Shown here one piece after another: positions 45,761 to 58,250 of a stretch of 64,000 nucleotides of DNA. Every line of letters starts with the position of its first letter. Position 1 is the stretch's first letter. The stretch comes from Glycine soja. Taxonomy: Eukaryota; Streptophyta; Magnoliopsida; Fabales; Fabaceae. The notes under the pieces are model-generated. The model did not search any database. It saw nothing but the letters and a program-made list of their open reading frames with translations, and was not told the DNA's origin. Location: assembly GCF_004193775.1 (NCBI RefSeq), contig NC_041002.1, positions 35,747,112 through 35,811,111 of the forward strand. The letters run 5' to 3'. Both the position numbers and the translations under genes were made by a program.

Positions 45761-45979
45761 CTGAAAAAAACAAAAAAAAAACAGCAGAACATACTGCAGT
45801 TAGTAAACATGGGGGTGCAAAAAGTAAGCAAAATAGGGGTGAAGTTAGTAAAGAAGGGAGGTGCATAAAGTAAAGAAATGGGAGGTGCAGTTAGTAAAGA
45901 AGGGTGCAGAAAGTAGCTAGAAGGGGGATGTGGAGAGTAGAAGTTGGGGTGCAAAGAGTAAAGCGTGAAGGCTGATGGC

Positions 45980-46540
45980 AGATGCACGCGCTTAGCTCTT
46001 GGGGCACGAGCTTAGCGCGCTCACTGAGATTCATGAGTGCGCTTAGCGCGGAGGTGCCGGCTAAGCGCGTGCTTCGTGCTTCTGCTGTTATTCTTGTTGG
46101 CTTAGCGCGCTCGTCGTAGCTGTACCATGTTATGTGTTCACGCTAAGCCTATGTGTGAGGCTTTGCGTGATGATACCTGCACTCAGTTATAACAATATTC
46201 CAGACCCAAATCTTACCTTTTTTTTCGTGAAAACAACTTGAAAAAAGTCACAAGAAAGCCTGTGGGTAAGAAGAGAATGCAGAGAAGAGGGGTTTTTGGA
46301 GAGTTGGAAGGCATAAAAAGAAAAAAAATGAGGTTTCAGAGATTAAAAACCCCCTGGGAGGCAACTGAGGGGTTGGGGAGTTTTGAAAACTCCCCAGGAA
46401 TTTATGACTTGCGCGCTTAGCACGCATGTGGTCGCTAAGCGCACCAAGGGAATCGTCCCTTGGTTGCCCCTCAGATTTAAAATTCAAAAATTCAAAACTT
46501 ACCTGGGCGCTTAGCGCGAGGTCTCGCGTTAAGCGCATGA
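45980..46540. repeat. Cluster of GCGCTTAGCGC / GCTAAGCGC motifs upstream of the env-position frame
   Basis: About ten copies of a near-palindromic motif (CGCTTAGCGCG, GCTAAGCGCG, GCTTAGCGCGC and variants) lie between 45988 and 46545, between pol and the env-position gene. The same motif recurs in both LTRs (42793-42882 and 55970-56085). It is strikingly GC-rich for this AT-rich element. Confidence 0.85.
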
Positions 46541-46799
46541 CTTCGTGCAGCCTACTTCAGTGTTGCTATTGGTACCCCTCCTGCTGCTATCTTCACCTGT
46601 TGGGCCTTTGCTTTTCGTACCCCCTGTTTGTTGTTTGCACCTATTGGGCCCCTGTTTTTTTTTAAAAGAAACAAAATAGAAAATAAAAAATGCAAAATAA
46701 AGACAGAATAGAAATACCTATAATTACCTTAAATAATATGTTGGGTTGCCTCCTAACCAGCGCTTAGTTTAATGTCTTTAGCTAGACATAGGGCTTCTT

Positions 46800-49686
46800 T
46801 CACGGATCTTTTAAATGCATGACGGTCGTCAACTTCTCTAGTTGTCCTCCATTGTAAATCTTTAAGCGTTGTTCGTTGACAATCCATTTCTTCTCATAAT
46901 TTTCTACTCGAGGGTCCACCAATTCTACTGCTCCGTGAGGTCTGATTTCTTTGATAATGAACGGTCCTGACCACTTTGACTTTAGCTTTCCTGGGAATAG
47001 TCTCAACCTGGAGTTGAAGAGTAGTACCTATTGCCCTGGCTGGAATTCTTTCTTTTGTAACTTCTTATCGTGATACGCCTTAGTCTTCTGCTTGTAAATC
47101 CTAAAGAATTCATAAGCGTTCAGCCTCATTTCTTCCAATTCCAGTAACTGCAGCTTCTTCTTCCCTCCGCATGCACTATTATCAAAGTTTAGAAATTTAA
47201 GAGCCCAATATGCTTTGTGCTCCAACTCTACTGGTAGGTGGCATGCCTTCCCATATACTAGCTGAAAGGGTGATAAGCCAATGGGAGTCTTGAATGCTGT
47301 CCTGTAGGCCCAGAGTGTGTCATCGAGCTTCAAAGCCCAATCCTTCCTTGATGATGCTATTGTCTTTTCGAGGATTCGCTTTAGCTCTCTATTAGAGATC
47401 TCTGCTTGGCCATTTGTTTGCGGATGATAAGGTGTAGCTACCTTATGTCGCACATTGTATTGCTCCAGGCCTTTTCTCATATGATGGTTACAAAAATGCG
47501 TGCCCCCATCGCTAATCAGAGCTCTTGGTACTCCAAAACGGGAAAAGATGTTCTTCTTCAAGAACTTGATCACTACCCTGGCGCCATCTTTTGGTGTGGC
47601 TATGTCCTCCACCCATTTGGAGACGTAATCCACAGCTACCAAGATGTAAACATTCCCGTATGAAGAAGGAAGAGGCCCCATGAAGTCTATGCCCCAGCAG
47701 TCGAAAATCTCAACTTCCATTACATTTTGTAATGACATTTCATTCCTTCGTGAGATTCCCCCTGTTCTTTGGCATCTATCGCAATATCGCACAAACTCGT
47801 GGGCATCTTTAAAAATGGAGGGCTAGAAAAAACCCGATTGTAGCACTTTTGCCGCCGTTGTGTCCCCATTGTGATGACCACCATAGGGTGAACTGTGGCA
47901 GTGCCAAAGAATATTTCGCGCTTCTTCCTTCGTAACACATCTTCGTAACAAATTATCAGCCCCTGCCTTGAATAATTGAGGATCATCCCAGACATAGAAG
48001 CGTGAATCATGCAAGAATTTCTTCTTCTGATTCCAATCAAATTCTTTTGGAATGATCCCGGTGGCTTTATAGTTGGCCATGTCTGCAAACCAAGGTCGAG
48101 TGTCGGCCTGTAAGAGGAATTCGTCAGGGAATTCACCTTTTACCTCTGGTTCCTCCTTGGTGATCTCCTCATTCTTCAATCTGGACAAATGGTCAGCCAC
48201 TACGTTTTCGGATCCTCTCTTATCCTTGATGGTGATATCAAATTCTTGTAGCAACAGGACCCATCTAATTAATCTCAGCTTCGAATCCGCCTTAGCTAGC
48301 AAATGCTTGATGGCGGCATGGTCAGTGAAGATGATGACCCTTGATCCTATCAAGTAGGACCGAAACTTTTCTAAGGCAAAAATAATGGCCAGAATCTCCT
48401 TCTCTGTAGTGGCATAATTTAATTGTGCCACGCTTAGGACTTTGCTGGCATAATATATGGCGTGAAAAACCTTGTCATGCCTTTGTCTCAGAACTACACC
48501 TACTGCATAATCGCTAGCATCACACATCAATTCAAAATCCTTGCTCCAATCTGGGGCAATCATTACTGGTGCTGTGGTGAGCCTATGTTTCAGTGTCTGG
48601 AATGCTGTTGAACAATCTTTATCAAACTTAAAGGCTACGTCTTTGTTCAGCAGATTGCTTAGGGGCATGGCGATTTTTGAGAAGTCCTTAATGAACCTCC
48701 TATAAAAGCCAGCATGCCCCCAAGAAACTTTTGACGCCTTTGACATTCAGTGGTGGTGGCAACCTCTCGATGACGTCTATCTTTGTTGGGTCAACTTCTA
48801 TTCCTTTACATGAGATCTTGTGACCCAAAACAATACCCTCTCGAACCATAAATTGGCACTTTTCCCAATTCAATACCAAATTGGTTTTGACACACCTTTG
48901 TAATACCTTTTCTAAATTTTCCAAACAAGTGTCGAAGGAGGGTCCAAAAACCGAGAAGTCATCCATGAAAACTTCGATACTCTTCTCCACCATATATGAG
49001 AATATGGCCAACATGCACCTTTGAAATGTAGCTGGTGCATTACACAATCCGAATGGCATTCGCCTATAAGCAAAAACACCATAAGGGCATGTGAAGGCCG
49101 TCTTTTCCTGATCCTTGGGATCTACCGCGATTTGATTATAACCTGAGTATCCGTCCAAGAAACAGTAGTATGCTTGCCCTGCAAGTCTTTCCAACATCTG
49201 ATCCATGAAGGGCAATGGAAAATGGTCCTTCCGGGTGGCTTCGTTTAACTTGCGGTAGTCAATGCACATCCGCCAGCCCGTGATAGTTCGTGTGGGTATT
49301 AGGTCATTCTTTTCATTCTTCACGACTGTCATTCCACCTTTCTTGGGGACCACTTGTACCTGACTGACCCCACCGCTATCAGAGATAGGGTATATGAGTC
49401 CAGCCTCTAGCAACTTAAGCACTTCCTTCCTTACTTCTTCTTTCATAGTTGGATTCAGACGTCTCTGAGGTTGTCGAATAGGCTTGTAATCGTCCTCCAT
49501 CATTATTTTATGCATGCAGTACGAAGGACTGATTCCTTTCAAGTCAGATATATGCCATCCGATTGCTTCCTTATACCTCCTCAGGATGTCCACCAACCTG
49601 TTCTCTTCGTCCTGTGTTACTGCATTACTAATTACTACAGGCTTGGTGTCACCCTCCAGGAACACATACTTTAAATGTTTAGACAA
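46800..49686 (-). pseudogene. pol: pol (RT, RNase H, integrase) of Calypso-like element
   Basis: RT frame 48700-49686 includes YPISDSGGVSQVQVVPKKGG, WRMCIDYRKLN, MPFGLCNAPATFQ and the catalytic FMDDFSVFG. A frameshift near 48730 leads into RNase H ([33 protein letters not shown]). Integrase follows after a TAG near 47820: zinc finger CDRCQRTG, core [19 protein letters not shown] and HPQTNGQAE, then a C-terminal region ending at 46800 (LFPGKLKSKWSGPF) after a TAG near 47025. Most catalytic residues remain, so damage is limited to two stops and two shifts. Confidence 0.9.
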
Positions 49687-50471
49687 TACCTTAATTCAAC
49701 CTTCTTTTTCTCGGGCAGAGCCTCATTCTCTAATATCTCAAAACAAGCTTCTTTCTCAGGAATGACTTCTTGTCGATCCAAGTCTTCCAAGCAAGCCTTG
49801 AGATCCTCTTCTTCTTCACTGGTGAGACAGTCCATCTTATTTACTATTGCTTTCTCCAGTGAAGTGTGTGGTGTATCCAGAATACTAACATTATCGTCCT
49901 TGTCAATCTCTTCTATCTTGAAGCACTTCCAACCTTCCCGTGGATACTTCATTGCTTTAAAAAGGTCAAAAGTTATCTTCTGATTGTCAATACTCAGTTC
50001 CAAGCTTCTGTTCCCCATATCTACCACACAGTTGGCAGTCAACATGAAGGGTCTACCTAAGATAAGGGGAATCTTTGTGTCCTCATCGATATCCATGATA
50101 ACAAAGTCCACCGGAAAAGTGAAGTGGCGAACCTTGACCAGGACATCTTCTACCACCCCGTATGGTCTTGTAATTGAGCGGTCTGCCAATTGAAGTGTCA
50201 TCTTAGTGGGATCAATTTTCAGATTCCCAATTCGTCGACACATTGATAAGGGCATCAAGTTGATGCTTGTCCCTAGATCAATGAGGGCTTTATCTACCGC
50301 TTCTTTTCCTATAGTGCATGGGATGGTAACGCTTCCGGGGTCCTTGAACTTTTTAGGTAGCTTCCTTTGAATGATTGCGCTACAGTTGCCTCCTACTACA
50401 ATGTTCTCGCTATCTATATATTTCCCCTTCTTAGTGATGATGTCTTTCATGAACTTAGAGTAGAGGGGCAT
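49671..50471 (-). pseudogene. Protease region of Calypso-like element
   Basis: A 266-codon frame opens with MPLYSKFMKDIITKKGKY and holds ALIDLGTSINLMPLSM, the Athila-type retropepsin active site, followed by VDFVIMDIDED and IPLILGRPFM. It is in frame with gag, interrupted by a TAA at 50472-50474, and ends at a frameshift into RT near 49680. The usual DSG/DTG is DLG, a normal variant in this lineage. Confidence 0.85.
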
Positions 50472-52256
50472 CTGTTACAAGGCTTCCCCGAATGGCATGG
50501 TGATCTCCAGTCCTTTAAATATTTCTAAGAAACGCTTGAAGTAGCGCTCTTTATTCTTCTTGGTCGGTACCTTAGGATACGAAAGATCCTGCGGCAAGAC
50601 TGGCGATTCTTCCTTCTTAGCTTCTGTTGCCTTTTGACTCTTGGTTTTAGGTGGTGAGACCACCTTCTCTTCTTCCTCTAGCTTCTCTTCCTCTTTTGTT
50701 TCTTCTTCTTTCTTATCCTCAGTTCCCTCTTCTTCTGTCATCGTTCCTGCTTCTTGAGCGTTCTTTTATGCTCGAGTCATTACCGCTTTACACTCTTCTC
50801 TTGGGTTATTCTCAGTATTAGCCCCAAAAGTTCTTGTGGGCCTTTCAGCTCTTTCATGGGCTAGTTGACCCAGTTGTGTCTCTAGGTTTCTGATGGCTGC
50901 ATCTGTGCTCTTTTGGTGTGATCTCGTCTCTTGGATGAATGCCTTTGTCTCCTGAGTGCTTGCCCTTGTTTCTTGGATGAAACTTAAGAGCATTTCCTCT
51001 ATACTGAGAGACAGCTTCTCTTGCTGACTCGGACCTTGACTAGGGTGCTGGTACGATGGTTGAGGCCTAGGCTCCTTGTACTAATTTCCTTGATTTCTCC
51101 AACCGGAGCCTTGGTTAAAGTTTCTTCCCTGGTTAAATCCTGGCGGTCCGTTATTGTATCCAGACGGGTTTCCTTGGTTGTAGCCTTGGAAACCGTGGCG
51201 ATTAGGATTGCCCATGTAATTTATTTCTTGAGAGGGCTCGTGTTGGATTGTGCATTGTCCAGGCTCATGTGTCCCTCCACATGTGGGACATCCCTCTACT
51301 TGCAAAACAGGGGAATGAGAAGTATTCACTGCTTGCAGTTGTTGGGGCAATTTTTTGAGCATCTCCGTAAGAGCTTTTAGTTGTCTGGACAACAGCTTAT
51401 GTTGTGCCAGAGTTGCGTCTGGTGTACTAAGCTCTAGGAGGCTTCTCTTTGTTGGGACATAAGAACGGTCACGAAGGATACCCTGATCGCTAGCTGCCAT
51501 GTTCTCAATGAGTTCCATCGCTTCCTCGGGTGTCTTTAACTTGATCTTTCCTCCCGCAGATGCGTCCAGTAATTGCTTCGATTGAGGTCGTAATCCATCA
51601 ATGAAGATGTTTAATTGTACTGGCTCGCTATATCCATGAGTGGGCATTTTCCTTAACAATCCGTGGAAATGATCTAAGGCTTCGCTAAGGGATTCATCTG
51701 GGAATTGATGGAAATATGAGATTTCTAGTTTCCTTTCAGTTGTCTTGGATTCAGGGAAGTACTTTTTCAGAAATTTCTCTACAACTTCTTCCCAAGTCCT
51801 AAAGGTGTTGCCCTTAAAAGAATGCAACCATTTTTTTGCCTCTCCCGCTAACAAGAAAGAAAAGAGGTTGAGGCGTACTGCTTGTGCAGGAACTCCCGCT
51901 ATCTTAACCGTGTTGCATATTTCTATAAATGAGGCTAGATGCGTATAAGGATCTTCACTTGGGAGACCGTGGAAGAGGTTCCCCTGAATCAGCTGAATGA
52001 GAGAATGACGGTACGAAATATTAGGCGCTTGAACCTCCGGCGGTGTGATACTTGTGAAGAATTCAGGAGTCGTAGTATGAGAGAAATCCTCTAATGTAAC
52101 CCTACGTGCTGGTTCTCCGTCCATTTGAACGTGATTTGGCGAAAGAGGAGGTGAAGTATCTATGTCTTGCTCCCTTTGTCTTCTTGCAGCGTTGTTACGC
52201 CGACAGGTAGCTTCGATTTTTAAGTCTATGGGAACGATAGTAGATTTACCTCGCAT
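50472..52256 (-). pseudogene. gag: gag of Calypso-like element
   Basis: A 391-codon frame from the ATG at 52256 carries the retrotransposon gag domain (IQGNLFHGLPSEDPYTHLAS, EAKKWLHSF, RTWEEVVEKFLKKYFP) and CPTCGGTHEPGQC, an Athila-type Cys/His motif, then a Gly/Asn/Gln-rich stretch. A TAG at 51078-51080 ends it. The same frame continues through 50766-50993 (heptad-like TRASTQETKAFIQETRS) and a Lys/Glu-rich part at 50475-50741. Two single stops break an otherwise continuous gag-protease frame. Confidence 0.9.
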
Positions 52257-52414
52257 AAAAGCACAAGGTTCTACCCGTGCAATTTATGGAGAAGGAAAGA
52301 ATGGGGAAAGAGGAGTGGTGATAGAAAGAATGGCCAAGGGATAGAGGAGGGGTGAAAGAAATAATGGCCAACATAATGGCCAAGAGTGATAGAAAGAATG
52401 GCCAAGAGGGAAAC
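52257..52414. repeat. Short tandem repeats in Calypso-like leader
   Basis: Three to four imperfect copies of GATAGAAAGAATGGCCAAGAGG-like units immediately upstream of gag on the minus strand. Leader length without the inserted LTR is only about 220 bases. Confidence 0.7.
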
Positions 52415-54672
52415 TGTGACACCCTCTACCCCTCACATATATATTAATAAAGGAATAAAAATTCAAATATTAATTAAAAGTATTTTTAAAACATTTTTAA
52501 ATACAAGCTTTTCAAATGGGTAAAAGGCTCACATTCACTTTCTTCTACATCATATTCAAACTTGTCCAAATAAATAATAAAGTCATCTCGACTCAAAGAA
52601 AGTCATATAAGTCTCATACAATTAATATAGAACCTATATCCTAATGTCACATCCTATCAGAGCGTGGTGTTCCCGTGTCCTCTAGCATGAGGTTCTTCAT
52701 AGTCATCCACCTATTCATCTGCTCCCCCGAACACAAGTTCAAGATCATCACAGGATCCAAGCACAACAACACACAGGGAGTGAGTTATCACATTCCTAGC
52801 TAATAGAGAAACAAGACAATTAAATATACATATTATATAAATGAGATACTACTTGCTTAAACATAGCTCACGTAACTTCACCACTTCGTCATTCAAAATT
52901 CACTTTTCAATTATCAATCACATTACACAAGAATCCCACACTTCGATCAAGATATAATAACACATCAATTAGCAAGCATATGTAATAGTTATGCTAAGAC
53001 TCAATTCTATATGCAATGTGGTACCATGTCAGTGAAAAACCACCCTGGGGCGCTTAGGAGTACATAACAAGATACACCACACAATGGGTTTGTTAGGTCA
53101 CTCTCACTAAGTAAGATCATAGGGAGACCAGTCAGGGTCACGATGTTTTGCGAGAATGCTCCAACCATATGAGATCAGCATAGGCTTAAAGGAGCACTCA
53201 AACCCGGTGACCCCCAAGACCTACACTCCGAAGAGTCCGTCAGGGCCTCTCCCTCCTGATTCAGGTCCAACCCCTAAAATAATTTTTTTTACATGCAGAC
53301 ACTGTTCATGAATTATACAATACCCACGACCTTACACTCGTGTTTTAAACACGTTCAACACAATTGCGCTACGATTTAACACTGGTTCCTAAATAGGAAA
53401 CCTACATTTTCTCTTTAACACTGTGCATCAACGCTTTTCTCAAGATAACGCTGGTCGGGTATTGTACAATTCATAGCTTACAACACAAGTAATTTCACAT
53501 CAAGTGTTAACTACACACTTATCCACAACTAGAACTCATTCACAATTTCACATCTCATAGTGTCACAATCCACCATCACATGTTTACACGTATCTCACAA
53601 ATTAACACATGTTCAACTTTACACTTATACTCAATCTCAATAACAATATTATAATCTCAAAGCAACATGTTATTCTACAATTCATCACATACTCACAATT
53701 TGAATTATCATTTCATATCCTCAATATAACAATTTATATAAAAGACTATCACAACATGAGGACTAAAACCCCTCAAATAATATTACACAATTATATCCAA
53801 ATCATAGGTCCAAATATACAAATATCAAGAGCACAATTTATCAAGCAATTTTCATCAGGACATCAATATTTTATTTATAATCATAAAGGAAAAATTGCAA
53901 TTTAACAAACATCCCAAAATAAAATCCCAATTTAATCCTCTAAGGATCCCTACACATGTTCTCACTAATCCCCAACTGTGAATAACTCATCTCTTACCTC
54001 TAAGCGGGCTCACGTGTCTTCAGCCAACGATAGCAACATCTCTAGCGGTTCCCGGAAATTCTTTCAATTATTCATCCGACTGCTCCGATAGAATTCCCAA
54101 ACGTCAGAGAGACGGAGAAGAGATTGAAACCTCCACTTGTACTATCTTCATACGATTCCTTTTTCTCCCTCCACGAATATTATCTCGCAAATCCCAACGG
54201 TGGAAGTGTGCGGAATTGAATTTCGAACAACGTATCCAAATTTCACAATAATCCAACGGTTAACGAAACCGGGATCGTAGTTTTACCAAGACAGCTCTGG
54301 GTTTCTGCGGGAAAGAAAAAGGCTACAATGCGAAGGGTTTTTCTCTCATTTCAGAAATGATATCGAAATTATCAACGGTGAGAATTCTCGGAATTGTGTT
54401 GCGAACATGATACTCAAATTTCACGACGATCCAACGGTGAACGGGTTCAAGATCGTCGTTTTTCTGAGACTGGTTTGGTGGGCTGCGGGAAAAAGAAAGG
54501 GTTTTGAGAGGAGAAGGGGAAAAACGAAAATGAGGCCAAAAGGAGGCAGCTGACTTAACATAACCATTTATACCTAGGGTACTCAGCCTATTATTTGCTC
54601 TATATTTATTTATTTATTTATTTATTACTAAAAAGCTTTTTAAATTTATTTACGAAAAATTGGGATGTTACA
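52415..54672. mobile_element. Solo LTR or LTR-type insertion in the Calypso-like leader
   Basis: 2258 bases with termini TGTGACACCC and GGATGTTACA and a perfect target duplication GAAAC (52410-52414 and 54673-54677). TG...CA ends and a 5-base duplication indicate an LTR. No internal coding region, primer site or second LTR is visible, so a solo LTR is likely. A minus-strand TATAAAT occurs near 54566, but orientation is not settled. Termini of this kind occur in Tekay-like Ty3 LTRs. Confidence 0.8.
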
Positions 54673-54720
54673 GAAACAAATTACAAAATGGTAGTATGGC
54701 ACTTAAATGCGAAAACAAAA

Positions 54721-54738
54721 TCCCCGGCAACGGCGTCA
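54721..54738 (-). other. Primer binding site of Calypso-like element (Asp-tRNA type)
   Basis: The minus strand reads TGACGCCGTTGCCGGGGA, one base from the TGGCGCCGTTGCCGGGGA site used by Athila/Calypso elements with Asp-tRNA. It lies six bases from the 5' LTR. Confidence 0.85.
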
Positions 54739-54744
54739 AAAACT

Positions 54745-56286
54745 TGTTAGCTTTTTGGCAAGTGTACCAAATCGTTCGTAGTAATAATCTCTCGGTAAGC
54801 CGAGTGTTGTACCACAGAGATTTTGTTGCACTTATGTGAAGTACTTTTCAGTTTGCAAATTGTAAATTTAGTGTATAAAATTAAATGCAATTTAAATCTA
54901 GCAAGGGATAAGAAATTTAAAATAAAAGATAAAGAAAGATAATAGATAAGATAAAGAAAAGATAAAAGATTTAAGAATAAAATTAAAGGATAAAGAAAAA
55001 GGTAATTTAAATCTAAGCAACTACTTCTAATTTAAAGGAAACTAAAGCAATAAATAAAGAATAAAGTCTATAAAATGTTACTAAATCTAATAAGCCTAAA
55101 TACCTACTCCTAAATAGGAGATAACTACTCCTAATAAAACCCAACAGTAAAATAAGGAATAACTACTTCTAAGAAAACCCAACAATATAATAAGAAACTT
55201 CAAACAATAAAATAGGGAATAAAATCTATATAATAAAATTGCTAAAACCTAACAAGTCTAATCAGCCTAGATATATGGATTCAGGATTTGTTTGTTATCA
55301 ATACCAGTGAACTGATTCTGCCCCACATCTATCCATCTACTTGCCCCTGATGCCTCATGATGACAAGCCTACCTTAATTACCTATCTTCCAAATGCCCTT
55401 TGCGAAGACTCAATAACTAAGATGCATTAAGATTAAATTCTAGATGTTTGCTAAAGCATGGGCATCGGGTCAATGCTAACCTTATGATTTCTTTCTTTTA
55501 TTGTTCTATTAAGCGTTACCCTCTCCCGAGTGGACTAACCCTTAAAACAGATTCACGCATTCATTCCTTACCCCTAATTAGGCTTTACCCTCTCCCGAGT
55601 GGACTAAAGACTAATAGAAAATAAAGACTGAGATGCAGAATAAATAAGAAAGAAAAGCAGATAAAAGAACCTGGAAGGAAAACCCTCTAATGATAACCCG
55701 ATAATTTCTTCCTTTTATTGTTCTATTAAGTGTTACCCTCAAAACAGATTCAAGTATTCATTCCTTACCCCTAATTAGGCTTTACCCTCTCCCGAGTGGA
55801 CTAAACCCTAACAGAAAATAAGGTCTGAGATACAGGATAAAAAAGAAAGAACGATAAATAAAAGAACCTGGAAGGAAATCCTCTTTTTATTGATAACTCT
55901 TAAAATGCTCCATACATCATTGGCTTTTTAGGCTTTCCAGGCCCTAGGCTTTGGGCCTTCGTAGTCTCGCTGAGCGCGAAGCCTCGCGCTCAGCGCCACC
56001 TCTCGCTCAGCACTTGTCGTGCTCTTAGCGCCTTGCCTTCTTGCGCGCTGGGCGCGTCCTGCGCTTAGCGCCTTGCTGGACTTGGGCTTCTTCTGATTTT
56101 CTTCTTTTTTTTCTTTATTTCTGCTCCTTTTTGCTTGTTGTACCTCCCTTTTTCACATCTGCAATCAAAATACGAAATTAATTAAATCTTTCCAAATTAA
56201 AGCACAAATAATTGTTATATAATTAATTCTATGTTAATTTCAGACCGATTTTCCACTATTAATTCACTATTATTTAGCAGTTATCA
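54745..56286 (-). repeat. 5' LTR of Calypso-like element (TATA segment deleted)
   Basis: 1542 bases, closely matching 41328-43095. A stretch of about 190 bases present in the 3' LTR is missing at about 55946, where GCCCTAG meets GCTTTGGGCC. A second smaller deletion occurs near 55738. Motif cluster at 55970-56085. Confidence 0.9.
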
Positions 56287-56508
56287 GGCATATTTTTCCC
56301 TTTTAATTTCTTTCATTATTTTTCTTCTTTCTTCCTCTCTTATTTGTTCTATCTTATCTTGATTTATTTCTACCATCTCTTTTCCTTTTTCTTTTCTTTC
56401 TAGTTTTTCTTTCCATAACTTGAGGGAACTAAACTCATCTAAGATTCTAGATAGATGATCCTTATGACTAGTACCCTCACCATTAACACTAGATGAATTC
56501 TGACTCAT
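56287..56508 (-). pseudogene. gag: gag of minus-strand family A element, N-terminal part
   Basis: The frame starts MSQNSSSVNGEGTSHKD and continues through a coiled, highly charged segment (EEERRKIMKEIKREKYA) until the nested element begins. It matches the start of the plus-strand copy at 11247 and shows where that copy suffered its frameshift. Confidence 0.85.
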
Positions 56509-58233
56509 GTTGGTTCCTAAGTTGTGGTTCTTTCTTGTTGGGGGTTTGTAAAAGGTAAAAGTTAGTGTTCAAAAGAACTCAAGATAAGTGTGATAAGTAA
56601 GAAGAAAGTATTACGTAATTAAAAGATAAACTAGGTGTGAATAGTAAAGAAAATAAGCTATGAAAGTAAGCAAGAAATCAAAGTGCAAGAAATGTAAACT
56701 AGGCGGATCCTAGGAGTGTATGGATGACCGCATTTAAGGTTCCCAACAAAGCATTCACTATCCTAAGGAAATATTGCCTAAAATTATTACACACAAATAG
56801 AAGTTTGGTAACCTATTGGAGGCTCCTAACACACTTTCAATGAAATGCCTTTTTGTTACAAAACTTGAAAGCAATGAAGGTAAGTAAATTGCCAATTACA
56901 AAATTACAAAACGGTCATCAATTTTGGTGGTTGTTCTCTCTTTGGTGATTCACTCAATTTGGAGTGCTTCTTAGTCCAATAGCTCTTAAGGTGGTTGACC
57001 CCTTGCTTCTTGACTCAAATTCTTCAAGGGATGGCACCAATCCTTTTTTCTGATTCCCTATATGGTAACTCACAAACAAGGAAACAAAGAGATAAGCAAT
57101 AACCAAAGACCAAAAAAATGAAATGAAAGCTAAACCAATAGAGTTTTAACAAGACAAATTTTCAAGGATTATTCAACAATTAAAGCAATGAAAAGCAAGC
57201 TAGGATTCAAAGATAAACCTAGAATGACTCTAGAGTAGAGTACAAAAACTATATAAAAAAAAACTCAAGAAACCTCTAGTTTTGGCACTTGTTTTCACTA
57301 CTTTTCAATTGAAATTTCATAACTAATATTGGTATAAAATAGGCACCAATTATAGAACAAATTTTGAGCCAAACAACAAGCACACTTCCCTTTCACTTTT
57401 TTTTTCTGGACACTAATTTTCCTCCCAACGTGTATGATTTTTACAAGTTCGTATGTTCAAGCTGTCAGCACCAACGATTTCAACCTAGAAATCAAAAGGC
57501 TTGGATAATTACAATTTGTATTTGCTTATGCTCAATTGTCTTGAATAACACAGTTCAAGAGAGCTTAAGACTTATTTCGATTCACAAATCCAGCCACAAC
57601 TCAACACCACAACTCAATTTCCTCATAGGCATCATATAGGAAACTTAGAAAACAAAAAAAATAAAATTCAATAACAATACTACTTCTAGGAATTGATTTA
57701 GAACATGTTATGAACTAAATAACATGCATGAATTAGACTCAAAATTCGAAAGATAGGCTAAGAATATCAAGAATACATGAACAATGTATCTATAATTCAA
57801 TCAACAAAATCAAAATTCAACACAAACTTAGAACATAATGGGACAATTATTATGACTAAACATGACTCTAAGACAACATGGATTAAGTGATTTACACTTA
57901 GATTTTTGAGTTTTTTTTTCTAATCAATATTTTGCAAGAAAATTGAGATCTAAAGATTCAGCACAAGAATATTATGACTAAACAATGATAGAACCTAAAA
58001 TCAACATAAAAACATTATTCAAGAGTAGATCTATAAAATTTGAACCATAGAAATGCAAGAACAAGTGTAGATCTAAGATTTAATTGGTTTATTTTTTTGT
58101 ATCTACTCTAAACAACACCAAACCACAAGACAATGGAGGAGATACATGGAGAATAAGATGAAGAACAAAGAATTAAAGTGAATTGACTGAACAAAAAAGA
58201 TAGAGGAAGCAAAAGAACATCACCTAGATGAAG
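56509..58233 (-). other. Leader of minus-strand family A element
   Basis: Non-coding and homologous, in reverse, to 9347-11246. Open frames here are short and not shared with the other copy. Confidence 0.75.
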
Positions 58234-58248
58234 ATGCTCTTGATACCA
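58234..58248 (-). other. Primer binding site of minus-strand family A element
   Basis: The minus strand reads TGGTATCAAGAGCAT two bases from the 5' LTR, identical in form and spacing to the plus-strand copy. Confidence 0.85.
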
Positions 58249-58250
58249 CA

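Larger units (their letters stand above)
41328..56286 (-). mobile_element. Athila/Calypso-like Ty3 retrotransposon, minus strand, inside family A gag
   Basis: LTRs at 41328-43095 (3') and 54745-56286 (5'), termini TGTTAGC...TTATCA, and a perfect target duplication GGCAT (41323-41327 and 56287-56291). An Asp-tRNA-type primer site, a gag with a Cys/His motif, LG-type protease, RT, RNase H and integrase, and a separate downstream frame match the Athila4/Calypso lineage of soybean. A 2.26-kb solo LTR sits in its leader. Gag-pro-pol has several stops and frameshifts. Confidence 0.92.

Noticed and set aside
47406..52344. Plus-strand frames opposite the Calypso-like gag-pol
   Set aside because: Antisense shadows of well-supported gag, protease, RT and integrase.
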